Positions 25,637 through 34,557 of a DNA stretch of 64,000 bases are shown in pieces. A model generated the notes under the pieces. That model saw only the letters and a program-made list of their open reading frames with translations, had not been told where the DNA came from and searched no databases. Numbering within the stretch: position 1 is the stretch's first letter; each line of letters starts with the position of its first letter. The position numbers were made by a program, and so were the translations under genes. Source of the stretch: SHZI01 sp041396045 (GTDB taxonomy: Bacteria > Pseudomonadota > Gammaproteobacteria > Steroidobacterales > GCA-2729495); assembly GCA_041396045.1 (NCBI GenBank), contig JAWKZI010000002.1:62001-126000 (forward strand), written 5' to 3'.

Positions 25637-26616
25637 TGTCGTCTATTTCATTGAAAAAGCTAAATAAACATGTGCTCAGGCAGGCTCTGGATGCGGTCGC
25701 TGCGCCAGCCTTGATAATCGATGTACAACAGCGTGAACAGCAGGTGCTATATGCAAACTCTGCGGCTGGACGTGCATTGGGTGTACATCCCAACGAGTTG
25801 ATCGGACGCTGCGCCGAAAGCCTGGCAGATTGCGCCTTCGATCCCGCCTCGCCGGAGCCGTGGCGACCACGCACGGCGCAGGGTGGATACATTGAGCTTC
25901 GTCCGGCCCCGCTTTACGAACAGCCGGGCAAGGCAACCTGCTGGCTACTGACAAATCCACGTGGCACCGCCGAGTTCCAGTCGATGCCGGGCGGTGCGAA
26001 CACATCAGTACCCCCGGTTGCAGGAACAGGCACCTTTACTGCTACCGATGTCTGGGCGCGAAGTTTGCGCGACGATCGCAGCGACGCAGCAACCGGAATT
26101 CCCGGGAGAAATGCCCTGCAGGAAGTTCTGACACGGGACTGGTCAATCGCGCGTCGCGAACAGCAGCGTCTCAGCATTATCGTGTTTCGCATCGATGCTC
26201 TGGAAAGTTATCACGCCCTGTTTGGTCGACATTCCACCGAGGCGTGCTTGCGCAAGGTTGCGCATGCGATTGCGAATTCACTGCAACGGGCCGCCGACTA
26301 TTGCGCACGCGTAGGTCACGACCGGTTTGCGGTGCTGGTTGGTGGTGCCGAGGAAGAGCAGGTTGCAAAGTTTGCCGCAGGTATTGCGCGGCGCGTGAGG
26401 GATCTTGCCATTCATCACCCGCGTTCCCAGCTGGCGCGTTACGTCACGGTGTCATGGAGTCTTGAATCGGAGATTCCGTCGCCAGGTGCGGAAGAACCGA
26501 ATCTGCTGGAGGACGCCGAGGCGCGCATTACCGGTCGGACCGGCGGTGCAGGCACCGGCATGGAATCCGGTAGCTATCTGTCCGGGCCGGACACGCTTAG
26601 CGCCGACTCCGGCTGA
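25636..26616 (+). CDS. PAS domain protein with degenerate GGDEF domain
   Basis: 326 residues. A PAS-like N-terminus (ALDAVAAPALIIDV, VLYANSAAGRALGVHPNELIG, about residues 15-75) is joined by a linker to a GGDEF-fold domain from about residue 150: ATGIPGRNALQEVL, RLSIIVFRIDALESYHALFGR, then VGHDRFAVLVGG where active enzymes have GG(D/E)EF. The catalytic motif is thus replaced by GHDRF, so cyclic-di-GMP synthesis is unlikely; a regulatory or nucleotide-binding role is possible. No membrane segment. The N-terminal 20 codons are AT-richer than the neighbours. Transcription is convergent with mfd. Confidence 0.78.
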   Translation: MSSISLKKLNKHVLRQALDAVAAPALIIDVQQREQQVLYANSAAGRALGVHPNELIGRCAESLADCAFDPASPEPWRPRTAQGGYIELRPAPLYEQPGKATCWLLTNPRGTAEFQSMPGGANTSVPPVAGTGTFTATDVWARSLRDDRSDAATGIPGRNALQEVLTRDWSIARREQQRLSIIVFRIDALESYHALFGRHSTEACLRKVAHAIANSLQRAADYCARVGHDRFAVLVGGAEEEQVAKFAAGIARRVRDLAIHHPRSQLARYVTVSWSLESEIPSPGAEEPNLLEDAEARITGRTGGAGTGMESGSYLSGPDTLSADSG

Positions 26617-26736
26617 CTGCAGGTTCCCGGCCACGTCCGGAGCCGGCCGAATTTGCCCGGTGCTGAACATCAGTTGATGGCGATGTGGTCGATGATCCTT
26701 CCGCAGGCCTGGCACCACGATCATTGTCTTGGTGTT

Positions 26737-29700
26737 TCAGCACATCTCGCTGATCAGGTACTCAACAAAAGCAAACCGGGCTTCAGTATCTTCCAGGTTC
26801 TCCGAGAACCGTAGCTTCTGCTGGCGATCCAGCCGGTAGGTTTCCGGCTCGGTACGAATACGGGCAACGATCCACGCAGGACTGAGTGTTGTGCGGGTCC
26901 AAACTCGACGAAGCCACCCACCGCGTGGCATCCAGGCGCTTGATGGATAGTGGTTCGGGCGTAGTCGCAGTACCGTCAACCGGAACAGGTTTCCAGGTCG
27001 CCTCCGGCAAGGGTCCGACCGGTCGATCAGTTCAATCTGCAGATCGCGCAACTCTGCTTCACTCCGCGCCTTGGCAATCCGCTTGTAGTGCACCAGACGC
27101 AAATGTACGTCGGGGAGATAGTCATCGGGCAACAGTGCAGGCAGGCGCAGGTTGATCTCTGCAACTGGTGGCAGAGCGTTGTCCAGGTCTGGCTCCAGTC
27201 CGGCCTCCAGCGCCTTGACGGTACGGTTGAGCATTTCGTTGTAGAGCTCGAAACCTATTTCCTGAATCTGACCACTCTGTTCTTCACCGAGCAGTTCACC
27301 CCGCACCCCTGATTTCCATGTCGTGCGTGGCCAGCATGAAGCCGGAGCCCAGGTCTTCCAGTGCCGCAATTGCATCCAGGCGCTTCTCGGCGTCGGCAGT
27401 CAGTTCCTCACGTGGTGGCGCCAGCAGTAGGCAAACGCCTGGTGGTGGGAACGGCCAACACGACCTCGTAGCTGGTGCAACTGGGGCAGAGACCAAAACG
27501 ATCTGCGCGATTGATGATGATTGTATTTGCCGAAGGGATATCGAGGCCACTTTCGATGATGGCCGTGCATACCAGGATGTGGAACCGTCGGTGGTGGAAG
27601 TCGAGCATGATCTGCTCAAGATCGCGCTCACGCATCTGGCCATGAGCAACTTCAATACGGGCTTCGGGCAGAAGTTCAGCCAGCCCGGCGGCCACTTTGT
27701 CGATGTCCTCGATCCGGTTATGCACAAAATAGACCTGGCCACCACGTTTCAGCTCCCGCAGGCATGCCTCTCTGACGACGCGGTCTTCAAAGCGGGTGAC
27801 AAAGGTCTTGATACTGAGCCTGGTTTCAGGCGGCGTAGCAATCAGCGAAAGATCGCGAAGGCGGCCCAGCGCCATGTTCAGCGTTCGCGGAATGGGTGTC
27901 GCTGTAAGGGTCAGGATATCGGCCTCGGTACGCAGCGCCTTCAGTCGTTCCTTGTGGCGCACGCCAAAGCGATGCTCCTCGTCGACGATGATCAGCCCCA
28001 GATCCTTGAAGCACATATCGCCCTGTAGCAGGCGATGGGTGCCGATAACAATATCAACACTGCCAGTTGCCAGGCCGTCAAGAACCTTGCGGCTTTCCTG
28101 TGCCGATCGAAACCTGGACAACACTTCAACGTTTACCGGCCAGTCGGCAAAACGGTCGGCAAAAGTCTGATAGTGCTGTTGGGCCAGCAGCGTAGTAGGC
28201 ACCAGAACGGCGACCTGGCGGCTGGCAGAAATTGCCATGAAGGCGGCACGCAGCGCCACCTCGGTCTTGCCAAAGCCAACGTCACCGCATACCAGACGAT
28301 CCATGGGCTTGCCGCTGCTGAGATCGTCCACCACGGCGGCAATAGCGGTGGCCTGATCTTCCGTTGGCTCAAACGGAAAGCCGGCGGCAAAGGCAGCATA
28401 GTCATGTTGCAGGGAAGCCGGACGACTGGCCTTGCGTGCAGCACGCTTCGCATAGAGTTCAAGCAGTTCTGCCGCAACATCGCGGATCTTGTCAGCTGCC
28501 TTGCGACGCGCTTTCTCCCACTGGTCACTGCCCAGACGGTGCAGCGGAGCCTCTTCGGCCGAGGTCCCGGTATACCGGGACACCATGTGCAGGGATGCAA
28601 CCGGCACGTGGAGCAGGTCTCCACCGGCATATTCCAGAGTCAGGAATTCAGTAGCAACGTCATCGATGGTGATGGTCGTCAGGCCCTGGTATCGGCCGAC
28701 ACCATGGTCGACATGTACGATGGGTGCCCCGGCATGCAGGTCGGTAAGATCGCTCAGTATCTGTTCTGGATCACGCACGCGGCGCTGGCGACGCCGGCTG
28801 CGTGGTCGCTCACCGTAGAGTTCGCGCTCGGTGATGATGGCGAGATTCGAACCAGGCAGCAGCAGGCCTTCGCTCAGGGGAGCGACGCTCACCATGACGC
28901 GATCTGCGGTGGTCAGGAAGCTTCCCCAATCATCGGCTTCAACCGGGTGCAAACCCTCCTGCCGAACCAGATCAGCCAGCATCTCCCGGCGGCCCGGCGA
29001 GTCGGCAGCAAAAAGGATGTGGCCGCTGAAGGAGCGAATGAATTCCCGCAGCCGATGTGTTGGCTCGTCTGCGCGGGGGTCAATCAGCAGCGATGGCAGG
29101 CGTGCCAGTCCGGAGGTTGCCGGTCGGGCATCATCGCCCATGGGGTCCGGCGTGGCCGGGTCAATGACCAGCAGCGGTCCTTCACTGAGGCGTGCCAGAT
29201 GCTCGGCGGGTACGCCATTCAGTTCCGGCGGATCCAGTGCCGGACGTTCGGAATCATCCCGGGACTCCTCAAAGCGCTCTACAACCTGTTGCCATGCCGG
29301 GGCGAGCAATTCCTCCGGCTCGCCGAGGGCAATGGTCAGGCGATCTTTCGGTAAATAGTCCCAGAGGAGTGCAGTGGTCTCGAAGAACAGCGGCAGATAG
29401 TTTTCCACGCCCCCCGGCAGATGGCCGTCAGAGACTTCGCGATAAATGATTGAGCGGGCGGGATTACCTTCGAAACGCCGGCGATAGGCCTGTCTGAACT
29501 GCTTGATGGCGGTTGCGTCTATCGGCATTTCGCGCGCCGGCAAGGTCTGCAAGGACGTCAGCGCCGTACCGGATAACTGTGTTTCCGGATCGAAGTGCCG
29601 AAGGCTGTCGATCTCATCGTCCAGAAAATCGACACGAACAGGCAGCTCCGAACCCATCGGATAGAAGTCGAGCAGCGAACCGCGGACCGCAAAGTCGCCA

Positions 29701-30209
29701 TGTTCTGCGACCTGGGATACCCGCTGGTAACCGGCAGCCTCCAGTTGCAGGCGTAACTGCTCAAGTCGCAGGGCCTGACCGGCCGCCAGCGTGACGCTGT
29801 AGCCGCCGATATAGCGGACTGGTGGCAAGCGTGGCAGCAGCGTGGATGCCGCAACCAGCAGTGTGTCGATATGTCCGGCGGCTACGTCCCGGAGCACGGC
29901 GAGCCGGCGTGAAATCAGATCCTGGTGCGGGCTGAAGCTGTCGTATGGCAGGACCTCGGAATCCGGAAACGTTGCGATTTGCGATGATCCATGGGCGAAG
30001 TAGCGTAATTCTGCTTCCAGGGATTCGCCGCGCACGACCGAGGGCACCACGATCAGCCAGAATTTCCGGGTAGTGGCTCGCAGCGTGGCAAGGCCAAGTC
30101 CCTGGCCACAGGGAGCAAGCCCGGCCCACACCCGCCGTGCACCTGCCGCGGTGGGCAGTGGCGTTGGCAAGGGGATCAATGATTGAGAGGGCGGCGCGAT
30201 TCCGGTCAT
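26737..30209 (-). CDS. mfd: Transcription-repair coupling factor Mfd, frameshifted near the C-terminus
   Basis: Removes RNA polymerase stalled at DNA lesions and recruits UvrABC. The first 937 or so residues are open: an N-terminal UvrB-like module (DSEVLPYDSFSPHQDLISRRL), the RNA-polymerase interaction domain (GDLLHVPVASLHMVSRY), helicase motif I CGDVGFGKTEVALRAAF, DEEHRFGV (motif II) and TLTATPIPRTLNMAL (motif III). From about 27490 to 26850 the frame breaks several times: QLRGRVGRSHHQAFAY, LLAPPREELT, DMEIRGAGELLGEEQSG and EAELRDLQIELIDR lie in different frames. The end (ARFAFVEYLISEM) is clear. Start ATG 30209 or 30221. The clustered breaks look like poor sequence. Confidence 0.93.
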
Positions 30210-30268
30210 ACGAACCCGCACTCCGGCGGGGTCGGCATTATCGCACCGTTAGACAGTCTGTGGCGATC

Positions 30269-30591
30269 TCAGCGACGAACCGCGTGGATCACATGGTTGT
30301 ACTCGAAGTAGACCACAAAGCCCGGATAGTCCCAGCGCGTGATGGGCGGCTTGCCGATGGCATCAGAGCGACTGGCCGGTGCACCAAAGCGCGCTTCAAC
30401 GTCCGTCATGCTGCTGCCGGCGCGGGGACGGTCTGCAGCATTGGCATTTTCTGCATCCACATTCTGGATCAGCAGCGTATCGGCGCTGGCGATTCCGCAG
30501 CCAACGATGAGGGATCCCGATATTGTCAGGGCAAGAGCCACGGCCGGGCCGTAATCAGGCGGGGAATCAGGCGTTCTGAGGATAAAGCCAT
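30269..30591 (-). CDS. Small exported BamE-like protein, probable frameshift in the signal peptide
   Basis: Conserved small protein of about 107 residues. The mature part has MTDVEARFGAPASRS and PPITRWDYPGFVVYFEY; the VxxRFG pattern recalls the BamE/SmpA fold. The best start is ATG 30591, preceded by GGAGAGG at five bases and giving a basic N-terminus (MALSSERLIPRLITARP). A one-base shift near 30540 then joins ALALTISGSLIVGCGIASA, a signal core with cleavage after ASA. Without the join the only start is GTG 30541, with no positive charge. It lies divergent from the Lol genes and upstream of mfd. Function unknown. Confidence 0.68.
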
Positions 30592-30714
30592 GCTAACCTC
30601 TCCATCGGATTGCGCTTTCGAATATAACACCCGGACTTCCTTCGGAAAAACCACATAGCTCATGGATCTTCCCGGCGAAATGCGCTACCCGGTCACCGCG
30701 GTGGTGCGCTGACC

Positions 30715-31968
30715 ATGTTGCGTCCGGCAACCCTGTGGATAGCGCTCCGCTACCTGCGGGCACAGCGGGCCAGCCAATTTTCCTCGTTGGTGGCGCTGGC
30801 TTCTGTGATCGGTGTCGCGCTCGGCGTAGCTGCGCTGATCGTCGTCCTGTCGGTCATGAACGGCTTTGAAGACGAGTTGCGGTCGCGTCTGGTGGCCATT
30901 ACCGGCCATGCCACGATCCTCACCGGACGCCAGGAGCCGGCATGGCAGGCAATACTGACCGATGTCGAGAAGGCGCCCGGCGTGGTCTCGGCGATGCCAT
31001 ACATAGAACTGGAGGGCATGCTCTCGGCGGGCAATGAACTTGCCGGTGTAATCGTCGAGGGTATTGACCTGAGTCGCAAGACACCGATCGCGGGTCTGGA
31101 CGGGGCCCTGCGCAGTGGCACCCTGTCTGATCTGACGCCGGGTTCATGGCATGCCGTGCTGGGACGATCGCTCGCCAACCGGCTTAACGTGAGTCCTGGC
31201 GATACGGTGCGACTGCTCATTCCGGCCCGAGACAAGGCCGGCAGCTTGAGGTCGCGACTGCGGGAACTGACGGTTACTGGTGTATTTGAGGTCGGCGTTC
31301 GCGACCACGACGCTGTACGGCTGCTGGTTAGCCTGGCGGATGCGGCAGCAATGGCGGGCCTGGAGGGCAGGGTAACGGGTATTCGGATCCAGACCGACGA
31401 TATCTTCACGACGCCACGTGTACTTGACCGATGGCTGGCCGCATGGACTGCCGCAGGTCATGCGCAGCCGCGGACCAGGACCTGGACGCAGGACAATGCC
31501 ACCTATTTTCGTGCCGTACGGATTGAGAAAACGATGATGACGCTGCTCCTTTCGCTGATCGTTGCCGTGGCGGCGTTCAATATTGTTGCCACGCTGGTAA
31601 TGGTGGTAACAGACAAGCGCGCGGGTATCGCAATCCTGCGCACAATCGGCTTTTCACGTGTCGATGTGGTGAGCGTGTTCGCCATGCAGGGCCTGATGAT
31701 CGGCTGGATCGGCGTGCTGGCTGGTGTACTCGGTGGTGCCCTGCTGGCCAGTAATATCGGCGAGATTACACCGGCACTGGAGCGCTTGTTCGGCTTCCAG
31801 TTCATGCCGGCAGACGTGTACTACCTGACATCGCTTCCCGCGCATCTGAAGGCCGGTGACCTCATCTGGGTTAGTGTGATCGCTCTGGCAATGACGGCGT
31901 TCGCCACCATCTATCCGGCGCTGCGCGCTGCGGCGGTGGCGCCTGCCGAAGTCCTGCGCTACGAGTAG
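30715..31968 (+). CDS. Lipoprotein-releasing system permease (LolC/LolE family), first copy
   Basis: 417 residues, complete. Inner-membrane subunit of the LolCDE transporter that frees lipoproteins for the outer membrane. An N-terminal IALRYLRAQRASQFSSLVA, a membrane helix ending LIVVLSVMNGFEDELRSRL, a large periplasmic domain, and three C-terminal helices starting TLLLSLIVAVAAFNIVATLVM with the coupling segment DKRAGIAILRTIGFS. LolC or LolE cannot be told apart by eye. It is followed 13 bases later by a paralogue. Confidence 0.92.
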   Translation: MLRPATLWIALRYLRAQRASQFSSLVALASVIGVALGVAALIVVLSVMNGFEDELRSRLVAITGHATILTGRQEPAWQAILTDVEKAPGVVSAMPYIELEGMLSAGNELAGVIVEGIDLSRKTPIAGLDGALRSGTLSDLTPGSWHAVLGRSLANRLNVSPGDTVRLLIPARDKAGSLRSRLRELTVTGVFEVGVRDHDAVRLLVSLADAAAMAGLEGRVTGIRIQTDDIFTTPRVLDRWLAAWTAAGHAQPRTRTWTQDNATYFRAVRIEKTMMTLLLSLIVAVAAFNIVATLVMVVTDKRAGIAILRTIGFSRVDVVSVFAMQGLMIGWIGVLAGVLGGALLASNIGEITPALERLFGFQFMPADVYYLTSLPAHLKAGDLIWVSVIALAMTAFATIYPALRAAAVAPAEVLRYE

Positions 31969-31981
31969 GAAGTTTCGACCT

Positions 31982-33225
31982 GTGCTCCGTCCGTATGAAC
32001 TGGCTATCGCGCTTCGTTACGTGCGCTCGCGCAACAAGAACCGCTTCATTTCATTTATTTCAGTGATCTCGATGGCTGGAATCGCCGTGGCAGTTGCAGT
32101 GCTGATCATGGTGTTGTCGGTCATGAATGGCTTTGAATCCGAAGTCCGCACCCGGATTCTGAATGTAGTCGCCCACGGCTCCATCATCGGCCTGGACGGG
32201 CGCATTGCCGACTGGCAATCGCTGGCCGATGTTGCCGTTCGCAATCCGGAGGTCAAGGCGGTAGCGCAGTTTGTCGACGGCCAGGCCATGCTGGTCAGCG
32301 CGACAGAAATCCGGGGTGTGCAACTTCGTGGGATCGACCCGGAGAGCGAACGCCGCACCTCGGCCCTGGACAGCCTGATGGTGCAAGGCTCGCTGGAGAG
32401 CTTGGCGCCGGGCAGGTTTGACGTCGTTCTGGGCCTGACCCTTGCCAGCGAACTGGGGGTGAAGGTCGGCGATTCCGTAATCATGCTGGTATCCCAGGGC
32501 ATAACGACACCGGCAGGTATAGTGCCGCGCATGCGCCCTTCCACGTCGCGGGCATTTTCAACGCCGGGATGTTCGAATTTGACAGGTCGTTGGCATTTAT
32601 CAATATTGCGGATGCCCAGCGTCTCTTTCAGCGGCGATGACGTTTCCGGCGTCCGGCTTGCGATTCGCGATCCCTGATGGCGCCGCGTGTTGTGCGTGCC
32701 GTTGCCACGGCGTGGGGCGGTGGTGCATTGATCACCGACTGGACCCGGGACCACGGCAATTTCTTTCGTTCAATCCAGTTGACCCGCTCGATCATCTTCG
32801 TGATTCTGCTGCTGGTCGTGGCGGTAGCGGCGTTCAATATCGTGTCTACTCTCGTGATGGTGGTGCGGGACAAGCGTGGCGAGATCGCGATACTGCGCAC
32901 CGTGGGCGCTACACCTGCTGCCATACTCGTCATATTCGTGCTGCAGGGCGCGGTCATCGGTGTTGTCGGTACAGTCGTGGGGGTTGTCGTTGGCGTGCTG
33001 GGCGCCTGGAATGTCAGCGCAATTGCCCGGTTTATCGAATGGCTGACCGGCTTCCAGTTTCTGGCGCCTGATGTCTATTTCATCAGCGAGTTGCCGAGTC
33101 AGCTCCAGTGGGCGGATGTGTGGCAGGTCGCTGGTATTGCCTTGATGCTCGGGCTGGTATCGACGCTCTATCCAGCATGGCGAGGTGCCGCCATGGCGCC
33201 GGCGGAAGTACTTCGACATGAATGA
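31982..33225 (+). CDS. Lipoprotein-releasing system permease (LolC/LolE family), second copy, frameshifted
   Basis: Paralogue of the preceding gene, starting LRPYELAIALRYVRSRNKNRF with GTG 31982 and the same LIMVLSVMNGFESEVRTRIL helix. The frame breaks near 32538 (a run of pyrimidines; FHVAGIFNAGMFEFDRSLAF expected), near 32630 and near 32670, then stays open to the end with FVILLLVVAVAAFNIVSTLVM, DKRGEIAILRTVGATP and APAEVLRHE. All FtsX-like regions are present, so the breaks are probably errors. The gene order here is permease-permease-ATPase, where E. coli has lolC-lolD-lolE. Confidence 0.9.
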
Positions 33226-33279
33226 TGAGCAAGGCATGAATCTGTATCGTCGGTGGGGCAATTGTCAGAGAACAACGCG

Positions 33280-34017
33280 ATGAATACAGTGGCCGCACTG
33301 GAATGCCGCGCACTATGCAAGCAGTTCGTTGAAGGTCCTGCCGTTGTAAATGTCCTCCGGGGCATTGATCTGGGCATCGCGGCCGGCGAGCGAGTGGCAA
33401 TCGTGGGCCCCTCCGGAGCCGGCAAGACGACATTGCTGCAGCTACTGGGCGGGCTGGATACTGCCACGTCGGGTGAAGTGCTTATTCGTGGCCAGAACAT
33501 TGCGACGACCGATAACGCGGAGCGCGGCCGCATCCGCAATCGCTATCTGGGTTTCGTCTATCAGTTTCATCATCTGCTGCCAGAGTTCACGGCGCTGGAA
33601 AACGTAGCCATGCCACTGCTCGTACGGCGTGAGCCATTGGCAGTGGTCCAGGCCCGGGCACAGGAAATCCTTGAACGAGTCGGACTGGCGGACCGGCTGG
33701 AGCACAAACCCGGCGAGTTATCGGGTGGCGAGCGTCAACGGGTGGCGGTCGCCAGGGCGCTGGTGACTGCACCGGCCGTCGTGCTGGCCGATGAACCGAC
33801 CGGGAACCTGGATCAGAAGACCGGTGACGCCGTTCTGGAGTTGATGCTGGACCTGAATCGCGATGTCGGCGCAAGTCTGGTGATCGTGACCCATGACGCG
33901 CGCATCGCGCGTCGAATGAACCGTGTGCTGCGCATGAGCGACGGGCGTCTGGAGGATGCTACTGCGGCTTATCACGCCGAAGTGCTGCCCGGCGCCGCAG
34001 TCGTGACCGGGTTATGA
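33280..34017 (+). CDS. lolD: Lipoprotein-releasing system ATP-binding protein LolD
   Basis: About 245 residues. ATPase that powers LolCE. Walker A GPSGAGKTTLLQLLGGLD, the LolD-type segment LGFVYQFHHLLPEFTALENVAMPLL, signature LSGGERQRVAVARAL, Walker B VVLADEPTGNLD and the His switch VTHD. ATG 33280 chosen over the in-frame 33253. The last 59 bases overlap the 3' end of the convergent DUF2062 gene. Confidence 0.95.
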   Translation: MNTVAALECRALCKQFVEGPAVVNVLRGIDLGIAAGERVAIVGPSGAGKTTLLQLLGGLDTATSGEVLIRGQNIATTDNAERGRIRNRYLGFVYQFHHLLPEFTALENVAMPLLVRREPLAVVQARAQEILERVGLADRLEHKPGELSGGERQRVAVARALVTAPAVVLADEPTGNLDQKTGDAVLELMLDLNRDVGASLVIVTHDARIARRMNRVLRMSDGRLEDATAAYHAEVLPGAAVVTGL

Positions 34018-34492
34018 GCCGCCACACCGTGTTGCTCACCGCATAGCCCATTGCGGACAGCATAAAGGCACCCACCACCGCGCCCAGCCACAACGGGCGC
34101 CAGCTTGCGGCAAGCCGCTCCACGATATCCCGCCAGGGCATGCCCAGGTGCCAGCCAGAGTGGGGCAAGTCGAGCAGAAAGGCACCCAGCAGATATTCCC
34201 CGTAGAAGATTGGCCCGTAGGTCAACGGATTGCCAACCCACACGCTGAGAATCGCCACGGGCAGATTCACGCGCAACAACAGGGCGGCAGCCGCCGCCAC
34301 GGGTGTATGGCCGACAAACGGCAGTACGCCGATGAACATGCCCAGTGCTATGCCGCCGGTGACGGTGCGCCGGTTGATCGAGAAGTACACCGGATGGGCG
34401 AGCAATGCGTGGAACGGGCGCAGATACCAGACGCGATCGGCTTGATTCCTGCGATACGGTGCAGATAGTCGTCTGAAGAATTTACGGGGCAT
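33959..34492 (-). CDS. DUF2062 membrane protein
   Basis: 177 residues. Family features: an N-terminal basic stretch, FSINRRTVTGGIALGMFIGVLPFVGHTP, then VWVGNPLTYGPIFYGEYLLG and a C-terminal hydrophobic segment (LWLGAVVGAFMLSAMGYAV). Function unknown; the family is often located beside comEC and the msbA group, as here. Convergent with, and overlapping, lolD; divergent from comEC. Confidence 0.85.
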   Translation of the reverse strand: MPRKFFRRLSAPYRRNQADRVWYLRPFHALLAHPVYFSINRRTVTGGIALGMFIGVLPFVGHTPVAAAAALLLRVNLPVAILSVWVGNPLTYGPIFYGEYLLGAFLLDLPHSGWHLGMPWRDIVERLAASWRPLWLGAVVGAFMLSAMGYAVSNTVWRLITRSRLRRRAALRRDKPQ

Positions 34493-34557
34493 CCGGTACC
34501 TTGACCTGGTCAGTATTGTCGTACTGCCATTATCCCGACTCTCGACCGGAACATGCC

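Noticed and set aside
26737..27490. Separate small genes at the C-terminal end of mfd
   Set aside because: The pieces align end to end with the normal Mfd C-terminus in shifting frames, so they are one gene.
28035..29354. 439-residue open frame antisense to mfd
   Set aside because: It lies wholly opposite the conserved helicase core of mfd, has no recognisable motif, and long antisense frames are expected in GC-rich coding DNA.
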